Below are positions 16,414 to 25,467 of a DNA stretch of 34,392 nt, piece by piece; positions within the stretch are counted from its first letter, which is position 1, and every line of letters starts with the position of its first letter. The notes under the pieces were generated by a model. It did not search any database. It was not told the origin of the DNA and saw nothing but the letters and a program-made list of their open reading frames with translations. A program made the position numbers and the translations under genes. This DNA comes from Clostridia bacterium (GTDB lineage Bacteria; Bacillota; Clostridia; Oscillospirales; Acutalibacteraceae). Where the stretch lies: contig JAFSCI010000044.1 in assembly GCA_017436815.1 (NCBI GenBank), positions 1 to 34,392 on the forward strand, written 5' to 3'.

Positions 16414-17394
16414 AAGTGTTGCGGCCATTACGGCTTTTATTGTGTGCATACGGTTTTCAGCTTCTTCGAAAACAATTGACTGCTTGCTTTCGAAGGCCTC
16501 GTTTGTAACCTCCATACAGTCAATGCCGAACTTTTCGTAAATTTCTTTACCTATTGTTGTATTAAGGTCGTGGAATGCAGGCAGACAGTGCATAAATACG
16601 GCAGTTTCCTTAGCGTATGACAAAAGCTTGGTGTTTACCTGATAAGGCATCAGCTTCTTTATTCTTTCTTCCCAAACGCTATCGGGCTCGCCCATAGATA
16701 CCCAGACGTCTGTATAAATAACGTCGGCGCCGAGGGCAGCCTCGGCAGGATTTTCGTTAAACTCCAAGACAGCGCCTGTTTGCTTTGCAATTTGGTTGCA
16801 CTCGTTTATTAAAGCCTCGCTCGGCCAGAATTCCTTAGGTGCGCAGGCTACAAAATGCATACCCATTTTTGCGCAGCCTACCATTAAAGAATTGCCCATA
16901 TTATATCTGGCATCGCCCATATATACAAGCTTTATGCCCTTTAATTTTTGGAACTGCTCCTTTATGGTTAAAAAGTCGGCCAGGATTTGTGTTGGGTGGA
17001 ACTCGTTAGTAAGTCCGTTCCATACGGGAACGCCTGCATATTTTGCTAATTCTTCAACGATTTCCTGTCCAAAACCACGGTACTCTATACCATCAAACAT
17101 TCTGCCCAGAACCCTTGCGGTGTCGGCAATGCTTTCTTTTTTGCCTATTTGCGAGCCGGTTGGGTCTAAATATACCGGGTGCATACCAAGGTCTGCGGCG
17201 GCTACTTCAAATGCGCAGCGTGTACGTGTGCTTGTTTTCTCAAAAATAAGCGCAATATTTTTACCGCTGAACTGCTTATGCTCTACCCCTGCCTTTTTCT
17301 TAGCCTTATAATCGGCGGCAAGGTCTATAAGATATGCAATTTCCTCGGGTGTAAAATCTAAAAGCTTTAAAAAGTTTTTTCCCTTCAGGTTCAT
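16411..17394 (-). CDS. argF: Ornithine carbamoyltransferase
   Basis: 327 residues from [18 protein letters not shown]. The carbamoyl-phosphate loop STRTR is at 55-59. Also seen are HPTQILADF, the ornithine-side VSMGEPD, and MHCLPAFHD with the catalytic Cys. It makes citrulline from ornithine and carbamoyl phosphate. AAGGAAA five bases before the ATG at 17394 decides the start; an in-frame ATG at 17424 overlaps argD and lacks a ribosome site. It is the last gene of the arginine operon. No carAB is in the window. Confidence 0.96.
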   Translation of the reverse strand: MNLKGKNFLKLLDFTPEEIAYLIDLAADYKAKKKAGVEHKQFSGKNIALIFEKTSTRTRCAFEVAAADLGMHPVYLDPTGSQIGKKESIADTARVLGRMFDGIEYRGFGQEIVEELAKYAGVPVWNGLTNEFHPTQILADFLTIKEQFQKLKGIKLVYMGDARYNMGNSLMVGCAKMGMHFVACAPKEFWPSEALINECNQIAKQTGAVLEFNENPAEAALGADVIYTDVWVSMGEPDSVWEERIKKLMPYQVNTKLLSYAKETAVFMHCLPAFHDLNTTIGKEIYEKFGIDCMEVTNEAFESKQSIVFEEAENRMHTIKAVMAATL

Positions 17395-17407
17395 AAACGT
17401 TTCCTTT

Positions 17408-18574
17408 CTAACATTCGCAGGCATTTTTTATAATTTCGACTGCTTTTTTAAGAGTATCAAACGGAATATTTAAAGCGGGCAAAAGGCGTACCTTGGTTTT
17501 TGCGGTAAGGCAAAGAACACCGTTTTCTATACACTTATTAACTATTTCCTTTGCCGGCTTTTCGGTCTCAATACCAATCATAAGACCCATACCGCTAACA
17601 CTCTTTACTCCCTTAGCGTTTTTGAGCTCACTGAATATATATTTACTCTTTTCATTAACCGCATCTAAAAGCTTATTGTCTATGCGGTTAACTATGCTTA
17701 GTGCTCCTGCCGAAGCTATAGGGTTACCGCCAAAGGTTGAGCCGTGGTCAGAAAAGCCCAAAACGTTCTCTACTTTTACATTCAGAAGTGTTGCGCCTAT
17801 GGGGAGTCCTCCGCCAAGACCCTTTGCGGTTGTTACAATATCGGGCATAATGCCAAAATGCTCGTAAGCGTACATTTTACCCGTTCTGCCGTTGCCCGTT
17901 TGAACCTCATCGACAATAAGAATAATATCGTTTTTCTTACAAAGCTCGGCAGTTTGCTTTACAAAATCAAAGTCCAGCGCATTAACGCCGCCCTCACCCT
18001 GAACACATTCAATCATAATAGCGGCGGTTTTTGTGCTTGTGGCCAGTTTTTCCAAAGCGGCAAAATCGTTAGCAGGAGTATGCACAAAGCCCTCGGTTAA
18101 GGGGGTGAAATCCTTATGAAATACGTCTTGACCTGTTGCGGCAAGCGTGGTAAGCGTTCTGCCGTGAAAGCTGTTATTAAGGGTGATTATTGTGTAATAA
18201 TCGCTTCCCTTTTTTAAAGCAGCGTATTTTCTTGCGACCTTAATGGCGCACTCGTTAGACTCGGCGCCCGAGTTTGAGAAAAACACCTTTTTAAAGCCCG
18301 TTTTATTGCATAAAGCCTCGGCCAAATCGGCACAAGGATTTGTGTAATAAAGGTTAGAGGTATGCTGCAAGGTGCCAAGCTGTTTTGTTACGGCCTTTAC
18401 CCATTCGTCATCGCAAAAACCGAAGCTTGTAACACCAATGCCAGAGCCCATATCTATGTACTCTTTGCCGTTATTATCGACAGCTACCGATCCCTTGCCC
18501 GATACAATATTTATTGAAAAACGTGCATAGGTATTTGCGACAAATTGTTTATCTTTTGCGAAAATATCAGTCAT
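17408..18574 (-). CDS. argD: Acetylornithine aminotransferase
   Basis: 388-residue class III PLP aminotransferase. Motifs: [52 protein letters not shown] and the PLP lysine in [14 protein letters not shown]. It converts N-acetylglutamate semialdehyde to N-acetylornithine. The ATG overlaps the end of argB by 8 bases, with GGAG upstream. Confidence 0.94.
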   Translation of the reverse strand: MTDIFAKDKQFVANTYARFSINIVSGKGSVAVDNNGKEYIDMGSGIGVTSFGFCDDEWVKAVTKQLGTLQHTSNLYYTNPCADLAEALCNKTGFKKVFFSNSGAESNECAIKVARKYAALKKGSDYYTIITLNNSFHGRTLTTLAATGQDVFHKDFTPLTEGFVHTPANDFAALEKLATSTKTAAIMIECVQGEGGVNALDFDFVKQTAELCKKNDIILIVDEVQTGNGRTGKMYAYEHFGIMPDIVTTAKGLGGGLPIGATLLNVKVENVLGFSDHGSTFGGNPIASAGALSIVNRIDNKLLDAVNEKSKYIFSELKNAKGVKSVSGMGLMIGIETEKPAKEIVNKCIENGVLCLTAKTKVRLLPALNIPFDTLKKAVEIIKNACEC

Positions 18575-19439
18575 TTTTATCTCCTACGACCATAGTACCT
18601 GCACCTTCATCGGTTAACAACTCCATTAGTATGGAGTGAGGTACTCTGCCGTCCATTATAATTACGTTTTTAACGCCCTGCTCTATTGCGTTTATGCAGC
18701 AGTCAATTTTGGGAATCATACCGCCTGAGATTACGCCCTGCGCCTTTAACTGCTCGGCCTCGGTTACGGTAACCTCGGGGATAAGTGTAGAAATATCGTC
18801 CTTGTCTTTGAGTAGACCTGCTATGTCGGTCATCATAATTAAACGTGATGCATTTAAGGCACCTGCAATAGCCGCTGCGGCGGTATCACCGTTTATGTTA
18901 TAGCTATTACCCATTTTATCGCAACCGACGGTTGAAATTACGGGAATATAGCCCTTTTCCAACAAATCGTTAACGGGACGGATGTGTATTTTTGTTATTT
19001 CACCAACGTAGCCCAAGCGCTCGTCTTTAATCTCGGCCTCAATGAGTCTGCCGTCCATACCCGATATACCCATTGCCTTGCCGCCCATCATCTCTAAGAG
19101 ATTTACGAGGGTTTTATTAACCTTACCGGCTAATACCATCTGAACGATATCGACAGTTTCCTTGTCGGTAACTCTGAGTCCGTCTACAAACTCAGCCTTT
19201 TTGCCAAGTTTAGCCATAATTTCGTTAATTTCAGGGCCGCCGCCGTGAACCAGTACTATTTTTACACCAATGAGCCAGAGCAAAACGATGTCTTGCATAA
19301 CCTGCTCTTTTAACTGCTCGTTTATCATAGCGTTGCCGCCGTATTTTACAACAACTACCTTACCTGTGTAGCGTTTTATGTATGGCAGCGCCTCGGTTAA
19401 AACCTCGGCTCGCTGTAAATTTGAAAAATCTGTTGTCAT
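18567..19439 (-). CDS. argB: Acetylglutamate kinase
   Basis: 290 residues of the amino-acid kinase fold. VVVKYGGNAM (ATP loop), VLVHGGGPEIN (acetylglutamate loop), NINGDTAAAAIAGAL and GGMIPKIDCCINAIEQGV are all present. It phosphorylates N-acetylglutamate. The N-terminal extension before VVVKYGG is of the kind seen in arginine-sensitive hexameric enzymes, so feedback inhibition is possible but not proven here. AGAGGAA precedes the ATG. Confidence 0.96.
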   Translation of the reverse strand: MTTDFSNLQRAEVLTEALPYIKRYTGKVVVVKYGGNAMINEQLKEQVMQDIVLLWLIGVKIVLVHGGGPEINEIMAKLGKKAEFVDGLRVTDKETVDIVQMVLAGKVNKTLVNLLEMMGGKAMGISGMDGRLIEAEIKDERLGYVGEITKIHIRPVNDLLEKGYIPVISTVGCDKMGNSYNINGDTAAAAIAGALNASRLIMMTDIAGLLKDKDDISTLIPEVTVTEAEQLKAQGVISGGMIPKIDCCINAIEQGVKNVIIMDGRVPHSILMELLTDEGAGTMVVGDKND

Positions 19440-19450
19440 AAATAATTCCT

Positions 19451-20665
19451 CTATGTTCTGTAGTCACCGTTGATTTTTACGTAATCATAGGTCAAATCGC
19501 ATCCCCAAGCGGTTGCAGAGTATTCACCGTCGCCCACGCTTACTAAGATTTCGATTTCTTTTTCAAGCAGAATTTCCTTCGCCTTTTCTTCAGAAAATTC
19601 TATGCCTGCTCCGTTTTTGCAAACGTCAATAATGCCCTTGCCGCTTTTAAACGAAACGTCAATTTTGTTTACGTTGAGCTTTGCGCCCGAATAACCTAAA
19701 GCGCACAGCACTCTGCCCCAGTTGGCATCGGCGCCAAACATAGCGGCTTTTAAAAGTGATGAACAAATAACGCTTTTAGCTGCCATTTTTGCGGTTTGTA
19801 AATCGCAAGCGCCCGAAACCTTGCACTCTAACAGCTTGGTTGCGCCCTCACCGTCACCCGCAATCATACGGGAAAGGTGAACTGTAACTGTGTTTAGAGC
19901 CTTCATAAAGATGGCAAAATCGTCACCGTCGGAGTCGATAAGCTTATTCTCTGCCAGGCCGTTTGCGAGCACGCAAACCATATCGTTAGTAGAGGTATCA
20001 CCGTCAACACTCAGCATATTAAAGGTATTTTGAATATCGCTTGATAGCGCCTTTTGAAGCATATCGGCCGATATATTAACGTCGGTAGTTATGAACACAA
20101 GCATTGTTGCCATATTGGGATGTATCATACCGCTGCCCTTGGCAATACCGCCTATGCGACAGGTTTTATCGCCAATTTTAAACTCAACGGCAACTTCCTT
20201 CTTTACGGTATCGGTAGTCATAATGCCCTGCGCGGCATCATCAGAGCCGTCTGAGTTCAGTCCGCTTACAAGCGAATCAATACCGTTGGCTATGGGCTCA
20301 ATCTCCAAAGGCTGACCTATAACACCGGTAGATGCTACTATAATGTCGGTTTTGCTTATATTAAGCTTCTCGGCCGCTAAAGCGCACATTTGCTCGGCAA
20401 TTTCCATTCCGTTTGCATTGCAGGTGTTGGCGTTGCCCGAGTTACAAATAATTGCACTTGCCTTGCCGTCGGCCAGATTGGCCTTATTAACAATAAGCGG
20501 TGCGCCCTTTACAAGATTTGTAGTATAAACAGCCGCCGCAGTTGCGGGGTGTGAAGAATATATTAAAGATAAATCTTTTTTCTCTCTGTTTTTTCTTATA
20601 CCGCAGTGTATACCGTTTGCGGTAAAGCCTTTTGCGGCACATACGCCGCCCGAAATTATTTGCAT
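19451..20665 (-). CDS. argJ: Bifunctional glutamate N-acetyltransferase / ornithine acetyltransferase
   Basis: 404 residues. The self-cleavage and catalytic region reads AKGSGMIHPNMATML, the nucleophilic Thr being the T of ATML, which splits the protein into alpha and beta chains. ICNSGNANTCNA and GADANWGRVLCALGYSG are also characteristic. It recycles the acetyl group from acetylornithine to glutamate and may also use acetyl-CoA. No argA or argE is present nearby, which fits. The ATG at 20665 has AAGGTGG at suitable spacing; an in-frame GTG at 20674 overlaps that site. Confidence 0.95.
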   Translation of the reverse strand: MQIISGGVCAAKGFTANGIHCGIRKNREKKDLSLIYSSHPATAAAVYTTNLVKGAPLIVNKANLADGKASAIICNSGNANTCNANGMEIAEQMCALAAEKLNISKTDIIVASTGVIGQPLEIEPIANGIDSLVSGLNSDGSDDAAQGIMTTDTVKKEVAVEFKIGDKTCRIGGIAKGSGMIHPNMATMLVFITTDVNISADMLQKALSSDIQNTFNMLSVDGDTSTNDMVCVLANGLAENKLIDSDGDDFAIFMKALNTVTVHLSRMIAGDGEGATKLLECKVSGACDLQTAKMAAKSVICSSLLKAAMFGADANWGRVLCALGYSGAKLNVNKIDVSFKSGKGIIDVCKNGAGIEFSEEKAKEILLEKEIEILVSVGDGEYSATAWGCDLTYDYVKINGDYRT

Positions 20666-20675
20666 TTTTTCCACC

Positions 20676-21599
20676 TTAAATATTAAGTCCTTCTTCTATT
20701 TTTGCGCCAAGCAGAATGTTCATATTCTCAATAGCACTGCCCGATGCGCCTTTTCCTAAATTATCGTAACGAGCAACCAGTACTATTCGTTCATCGTTAC
20801 CCGTAACGGTTATCTGCATATCGTCGCGACCGCTGAATGCTGCGGCAGATAAAAAGCCGCTCTCGTCGGCCGAATCGACAAATTTTACAATCTCGCCGTT
20901 ATAATAATTTTTGTATATTTGCTTTATATCGCTTATATTAGCCTTTATATCACTCTTAAACAGCGGAACGCTTACCTGCATACCGGCATAATAATCGGCA
21001 ACTATCGGAGCAAATACCGGAGCATTTTCAAGTCCGCAAACCTTAACCATTTCGGCAAGGTGTTTATGCTGTTGGGGTAATGCGTACATTCTCGGAGCGT
21101 CTAATAAAGGATCTCTGTCGGCTGCCCTGTACTGAGCAATCATCTGCTTGCCGCCGCCCGAGTAACCCGTTAGAGAAAAGCAGGAAAGCTTTGCATCGGT
21201 TTTTAAAGCGCCGCCGGCAATAAGAGGCTTTACCAAAGCTATAAAGCCGCTTGCGTGACAACCCGGATTCGCTATGCGTTTGGAGTTTTGAATTTTGGCG
21301 AAGTTATTATCTATTTCGGCAAAGCCGTACTGCCAGTCATCACTGGTGCGGTGCGCAGTTGAGGTGTCGATAATAGCGGTGTTTTTATTGTTTACAAGAC
21401 CTACCGCTTCAACCGCTGCGGCATCGGGCAGACAAAGAAAGGCAATGTCGGCGCTGTTTATGCTCTCAGCGCGGGCAGACGTATCTTTACGAAGCTCATC
21501 GGGCAAGATAATTAAATTTATATCTTCCCTGCTGTTTAAACGCTCGTATATTCTCAGTCCCGTTGTTCCCGCCGAGCCGTCTATAAAAACTTTAGTCAT
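20676..21599 (-). CDS. argC: N-acetyl-gamma-glutamyl-phosphate reductase, short type
   Basis: 307 residues, the short (type 2) ArgC form. KVFIDGSAGTTGLRIYERL is the NADP-binding glycine loop, NPGCHASGFIALVKPL holds the catalytic Cys, and SLTGYSGGGKQMI follows. The enzyme reduces acetylglutamyl phosphate to the semialdehyde. Its ATG overlaps the argH stop by 8 bases. Confidence 0.95.
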   Translation of the reverse strand: MTKVFIDGSAGTTGLRIYERLNSREDINLIILPDELRKDTSARAESINSADIAFLCLPDAAAVEAVGLVNNKNTAIIDTSTAHRTSDDWQYGFAEIDNNFAKIQNSKRIANPGCHASGFIALVKPLIAGGALKTDAKLSCFSLTGYSGGGKQMIAQYRAADRDPLLDAPRMYALPQQHKHLAEMVKVCGLENAPVFAPIVADYYAGMQVSVPLFKSDIKANISDIKQIYKNYYNGEIVKFVDSADESGFLSAAAFSGRDDMQITVTGNDERIVLVARYDNLGKGASGSAIENMNILLGAKIEEGLNI

Positions 21600-22971
21600 T
21601 GTTTAGTTCCTTTTTTACAAAATCTATTTGTTGCTCTACGCATTTTAGCGAGGTTCCGCCCTCGGAAATACGACGCTCTACGCAGGTAGTTAAATCAACC
21701 GCAGTAAATACGTCTTCATCGAACAGTTCGCTGAACTGCTTATATTCATCTAAGGTTAAGGTTTCCAAAACCTTGTCGTTCTTTATACATTCACTTACTA
21801 TCTGACCCGAAATTTTATATGCCGCTCTGAAAGGCAAGCCTTTATTTACCAAATAATCGGCAAGGTCGGTAGCATTTATAAAGCCTTTTTGTGCGGCTTT
21901 AAGCATATTTGCAGAGTTTACGTTCATGGTGTTGAGCATACCCTCTAACACCTTAAGGCACATTATTACGGTATCTACCGCATCGAAAACGCCTTCCTTG
22001 TCTTCTTGCATATCTTTGTTATATGCAAGCGGCAGACCCTTCATTGTGGTAAGCAGAGCCATTAAATCGCCGTATACTCTGCCCGTTTTACCGCGTATAA
22101 GCTCGGCCATATCGGGATTTTTCTTTTGCGGCATTATTGACGAGCCCGTGGTGTAGCTGTCGGACAGCTCTATGAATTTGAATTCCCAGCTCGACCAGAG
22201 TATGATTTCTTCGCTCAGTCTTGATAAATGCATCATTAAAACGCTTAAATCCGACAATAGCTCCAAACAAAAATCACGGTCTGATACGCCGTCTATGGAG
22301 TTAAGACAAATACCCTCAAACCCGAGCTGAGCCGCTTCAAAACGGCGGTCGGTATTAAAGGTTGTGCCCGCTAATGCGCAGCTGCCGATAGGAGAAATAT
22401 TAGTACGCTTTTTGCAGTCTTTTAGTCTGTCGATATCGCGCAGCAGCATCATAGCATACGCTAAAAGATGATGTCCAAAGGTTATGGGTTGGGCGCGCTG
22501 AAGATGTGTGTAACCGGGCATTATTACCGATTTGTTTTCCTCGGCCTTGTTAACGAGTACGCTTACTACCTTCTTTAAAAGAGCGGTAATTTCATCGTTT
22601 TGCTCGAGTAAATACATACGCATATCCAGTGCTACCTGATCGTTACGGCTTCTGGCTGTATGAAGCTTTTTACCAACGTCGCCAATACGCTCGGTTAATA
22701 CCTGTTCTACGAACATATGTATATCTTCGCAATCCATATTAAAAGCAAGACTGCCGTTCTCGATATCATCGAGAACGGTCTTGAGTCCGTCTATTAATAT
22801 GTCTGCCTCGGCCTTGGTTATAATACCCTGGGCGCCAAGCATTAAGGCGTGCGCCATACTTCCCCTTATATCCTGCTTGTACATTCTGCTATCAAAATGT
22901 ATCGACGAATTAAAGTCGTCGGCTATTTTTTCGGTTTTGCCGTCGGTGCGGCCTGCCCACATTTTAGACAT
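21592..22971 (-). CDS. argH: Argininosuccinate lyase
   Basis: 459 residues of the fumarase/aspartase superfamily. MWAGRTDGK, HTARSRNDQVALDMRMYL, MPGYTHLQRAQPITFGHHL and the signature GSSIMPQKKNPD with the catalytic Ser are all present. It releases arginine and fumarate. AAGGGAAG precedes the ATG at 22971; a second in-frame ATG at 22962 is less well placed. It lies 23 bases after argG. Confidence 0.96.
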   Translation of the reverse strand: MSKMWAGRTDGKTEKIADDFNSSIHFDSRMYKQDIRGSMAHALMLGAQGIITKAEADILIDGLKTVLDDIENGSLAFNMDCEDIHMFVEQVLTERIGDVGKKLHTARSRNDQVALDMRMYLLEQNDEITALLKKVVSVLVNKAEENKSVIMPGYTHLQRAQPITFGHHLLAYAMMLLRDIDRLKDCKKRTNISPIGSCALAGTTFNTDRRFEAAQLGFEGICLNSIDGVSDRDFCLELLSDLSVLMMHLSRLSEEIILWSSWEFKFIELSDSYTTGSSIMPQKKNPDMAELIRGKTGRVYGDLMALLTTMKGLPLAYNKDMQEDKEGVFDAVDTVIMCLKVLEGMLNTMNVNSANMLKAAQKGFINATDLADYLVNKGLPFRAAYKISGQIVSECIKNDKVLETLTLDEYKQFSELFDEDVFTAVDLTTCVERRISEGGTSLKCVEQQIDFVKKELNND

Positions 22972-22994
22972 CTGATATTCTTCCCTTGAATTTA

Positions 22995-24212
22995 TTATTT
23001 CTTGCCGTCTACTATGGCCTGAACCTTTATGGGTAGACCGTAAAGGTTAATAAAGCCTTCGGAATCCTTTTGGTTGTAGTCGCTCTCTCCGAACGTTGCG
23101 ATTTCTTCGCTGTAGAGTGAATACGGACTCCAAACACCTGCGTTTATAATGTTACCCTTGTAAAGCTTTAATTTAACTGTACCTGTAACGTTTTCCTGAG
23201 TTTTGTCTACGAAAGCCGAAAGAGCTTCTCTTAAAGGAGTAAACCACTGACCGTTGTAAACGAGCTCTGCAAAGGTAATGGAAAGCTTTTGCTTTTCATG
23301 CATTGTCATTTTATCAAGACAAAGTGTTTCTAAAACGTTGTGTGCTTTATAGAGAATGGTACCGCCGGGAGTTTCGTATACGCCACGGCACTTCATACCA
23401 ACAAGTCTGTTTTCTACAATATCTATAATACCAATACCGTTTTTGCCGCCAAGCTCGTTTAACTTTAAGATAATGTTCTTAGCGGTCATTTTCTCGCCGT
23501 TTAATGCAACCGGAACACCCTTCTCAAAATCTAAGGTTACGTACTCGGGAACGTCGGGAGCAGCTATGGGAGAAACACCCATCTCTAAGAAGCCGGGCTT
23601 TTCGTACATAGGCTCATTGCCGGTATCCTCTAAATCCATACCCTCGTGAGATAAGTGCCAGAGGTTTTTATCCTTAGAATAGTTGGTTTCACGGTTTATC
23701 TTTAGCGGAATATTGTGTGCCTCGGCATATTCGATTTCTTCATCACGAGATTTAATATCCCACTCTCTCCAGGGAGCAATAATGGGCATATTGGGTGCAA
23801 AATGCTTTATTGCAAGCTCAAAACGTACCTGGTCGTTACCCTTACCCGTACAACCGTGGCAGATAGCGTCTGCATTTTCTTTGATTGCTATTTCAACAAG
23901 TCCCTTAGCAATGCAAGGACGTGCGTGAGAAGTACCTAAAAGATAATCCTCGTAAACGGCGCCCGCCTTCATTGTGGGGATAATATAATCGTCTACGTAT
24001 TCCTCAGTTAAGTCTAAAACGTAAAGCTTAGATGCGCCTGTTTTTATTGCCTTTTCCTCTAAGCCTTCGAGCTCGTCGGCCTGACCAACGTTACCCGATA
24101 CTGCAATAACCTCGCAGTTGTTGTAATTTTCTTTAAGCCAGGGGATGATAATTGATGTATCAAGTCCGCCCGAATAAGCTAAAACTACCTTTTTAATGTT
24201 TTCTTTGTTCAT
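22995..24212 (-). CDS. argG: Argininosuccinate synthase
   Basis: 405 residues. The PP-loop [20 protein letters not shown] starts near residue 10, with [17 protein letters not shown] and APWREW downstream. It condenses citrulline and aspartate with ATP. It is the first gene of the operon argG-argH-argC-argJ-argB-argD-argF, which covers every step from glutamate except carbamoyl phosphate synthesis. GGAGGA sits about nine bases before the ATG. A consensus promoter and several ATGCAT motifs lie upstream. Confidence 0.97.
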   Translation of the reverse strand: MNKENIKKVVLAYSGGLDTSIIIPWLKENYNNCEVIAVSGNVGQADELEGLEEKAIKTGASKLYVLDLTEEYVDDYIIPTMKAGAVYEDYLLGTSHARPCIAKGLVEIAIKENADAICHGCTGKGNDQVRFELAIKHFAPNMPIIAPWREWDIKSRDEEIEYAEAHNIPLKINRETNYSKDKNLWHLSHEGMDLEDTGNEPMYEKPGFLEMGVSPIAAPDVPEYVTLDFEKGVPVALNGEKMTAKNIILKLNELGGKNGIGIIDIVENRLVGMKCRGVYETPGGTILYKAHNVLETLCLDKMTMHEKQKLSITFAELVYNGQWFTPLREALSAFVDKTQENVTGTVKLKLYKGNIINAGVWSPYSLYSEEIATFGESDYNQKDSEGFINLYGLPIKVQAIVDGKK

Positions 24213-24258
24213 TTTATGTTCCTCCGTTATTTTAGGATTATTTTAATCAACGTTGACA

Positions 24259-24286
24259 ATTATACCACTTAATATGCATATGTCAA
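24259..24286 (-). promoter_or_regulatory. Promoter of the arginine operon
   Basis: Minus strand: perfect TTGACA (24281-24286), 16-base spacer, perfect TATAAT (24259-24264). An ATGCAT motif lies inside the spacer (24274-24279). A TCAACGTTGA palindrome at 24247-24256 lies around the expected start point. Confidence 0.85.
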
Positions 24287-24303
24287 GCGTATTTTTACAT
24301 AAA

Positions 24304-24352
24304 TATTCATTTTTATGCATACTATACCGAATATCTGCATAAATTATGCATA
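24304..24352. promoter_or_regulatory. Candidate ARG boxes (ArgR/AhrC operators) upstream of argG
   Basis: The site at 24304-24321 (TATTCATTTTTATGCATA) differs at one position from the 18-bp ARG-box consensus TNTGNATWWWWATNCANA. The site at 24334-24352 is a palindrome, TGCATAA-A-TTATGCA at its core, one base longer than a standard box. Further ATGCAT motifs occur at 24274-24279 (promoter spacer) and 24377-24382. Repression by arginine-bound ArgR is the likely reading; no argR gene is in the window. Confidence 0.6.
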
Positions 24353-24374
24353 TTTAGTGAATTTTCACAACTAT

Positions 24375-24908
24375 TTATGCATTTTTCTTAATTAACCGCT
24401 TTATATATGCAAAGGTTTTGTCCTCACCCTGCTCTTTGAGCATTACAAGCCACTGCTCTAAAAGGTCCGAGGTTTTTGCATTTATAAACCTGTTTGGCTT
24501 GCCTCGCATAAAGTAGTCGAGCGGGTGCGAATCGGTATAATTTTTACCCTGATATATCTTGCTGGCGGCTACCCTGTCGCAAAACATCTCGACAACGTAA
24601 TTTATAGGCATCTCTACCGGCGCTACCTTGCGTTCTTTCGGGTTATAGTCGGTCCAGTATTCAAAGTGATGCTTATTTCTGCCCTTGTGGTGCAGCCACG
24701 CGGCCGAATAGCCCTTGTCCTCACGCTCGGCTTCATTTGGACTTCGCTTGCCGTTCTGATAAAACCTACAGCCCGTAAAAAACTCTATGGGTGTGTATTT
24801 TGACAAATCGTGAAAGAGTCCCTGAAAGCCTATTCCCGCCTTAAAGCAATGCCGTATTACTGTATGTCGGTGTCGGGTTATGGTCTTAAAATGCTTATAT
24901 ATGTACAT
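24375..24908 (-). CDS. DUF5662 family protein
   Basis: 177 residues from MYIYKHFKTITRHRHTVIRH. It resembles DUF5662 proteins of Clostridia, whose function is unknown. Conserved-looking His/Asp positions include FHDLSKYTPIEF (reminiscent of a metal-binding HD pair) and WLHHKGRNKHHFEYW. These could form a metal site, but this is inference. There is no signal peptide or membrane segment. The ATG at 24908 is chosen as the conserved N-terminus; a longer frame reaches a TTG at 24959. The ribosome site is weak. No terminator separates it from argG, and its last codons overlap one ATGCAT motif of the arg regulatory region. Confidence 0.7.
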   Translation of the reverse strand: MYIYKHFKTITRHRHTVIRHCFKAGIGFQGLFHDLSKYTPIEFFTGCRFYQNGKRSPNEAEREDKGYSAAWLHHKGRNKHHFEYWTDYNPKERKVAPVEMPINYVVEMFCDRVAASKIYQGKNYTDSHPLDYFMRGKPNRFINAKTSDLLEQWLVMLKEQGEDKTFAYIKRLIKKNA

Positions 24909-24979
24909 TATATCTATCCCATTATATAAAATATATAAGATTATATCACCTACCGCCAATTAAATCAATTATATTTTTA

Positions 24980-25008
24980 TTGACTTGAAGATAAAAATGC
25001 ATTATACT
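24980..25008 (+). promoter_or_regulatory. Promoter of the zur-znu operon
   Basis: TTGACT (24980-24985), 17-base spacer, TATACT (25003-25008). The expected start point near 25015 falls at the edge of a Fur-family palindrome. Confidence 0.75.
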
Positions 25009-25016
25009 TGCAAATA

Positions 25017-25031
25017 TGAGAATAATTCTCA
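25017..25031. promoter_or_regulatory. Fur-family operator (7-1-7 inverted repeat)
   Basis: TGAGAAT-A-ATTCTCA is a perfect 7-1-7 inverted repeat, the classic Fur/Zur/PerR box architecture. It overlaps the predicted transcription start and lies 26 bases before the regulator's ATG. Autoregulation by the encoded repressor is the natural inference. Confidence 0.7.
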
Positions 25032-25056
25032 ATTTCAAATTCCGAGGTGCAGGTAT

Positions 25057-25467
25057 ATGGAATATAAAACCGAACAAAAAAATGCCGTTTTATGCTTTTT
25101 AAAGCAAAACTGCGAGCATCACTTTACGGCAAGCCAGATTGTCCAGGCACTAAAGACAAATCAAAACGCGCCCGGAAAAAGCTCTGTATACCGAATTATA
25201 AGCAATTTGGTTAAACAAGGAAAGGTTAAAAGGTTCGAGAGCAACAGTGAGAACAGCTTTGTGTACCAGTATGCGCATCTTAGCGATTCGTGTGAGAATC
25301 ATTACCACCTAAAGTGTACCGACTGCGGCAAGCTTATTCATATGGAGTGCGAACATTTATCCGACGTTTGCCGTCACATTGCAAGCGAGCACGGCTTTGT
25401 GGTTGGTACGGGAAAATCGGTTATATACGGTCAATGCAAAGAATGTTTAAAGGAAAAACAAATATGA
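25057..25467 (+). CDS. Fur-family metalloregulator, probably zinc-responsive (Zur-like)
   Basis: 136 residues. A winged-helix domain (about 1-75) has ASQIVQALKTNQNAPGKSSV then YRIISNLVKQGKVKRF. A dimerisation/metal domain follows with NHYHLKCTDCGKLIHMECEH (81-100) and a C-terminal CKEC. Cys87/Cys90 and Cys127/Cys130 form the structural Zn site; His74, His82, His84 and His112 are candidate sensor ligands. The zinc assignment comes from the downstream importer, not from the protein alone; Fur or PerR specificity cannot be excluded. GAGGTG precedes the ATG at 25057. The stop overlaps the next gene as ATGA. Confidence 0.85.
   Translation: MEYKTEQKNAVLCFLKQNCEHHFTASQIVQALKTNQNAPGKSSVYRIISNLVKQGKVKRFESNSENSFVYQYAHLSDSCENHYHLKCTDCGKLIHMECEHLSDVCRHIASEHGFVVGTGKSVIYGQCKECLKEKQI

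Noticed and set aside
24213-24374. Riboswitch upstream of argG
   Set aside because: The transcript leader is only about 40 bases from a consensus promoter. The palindromes lie mostly upstream of the -35, so they are DNA sites.
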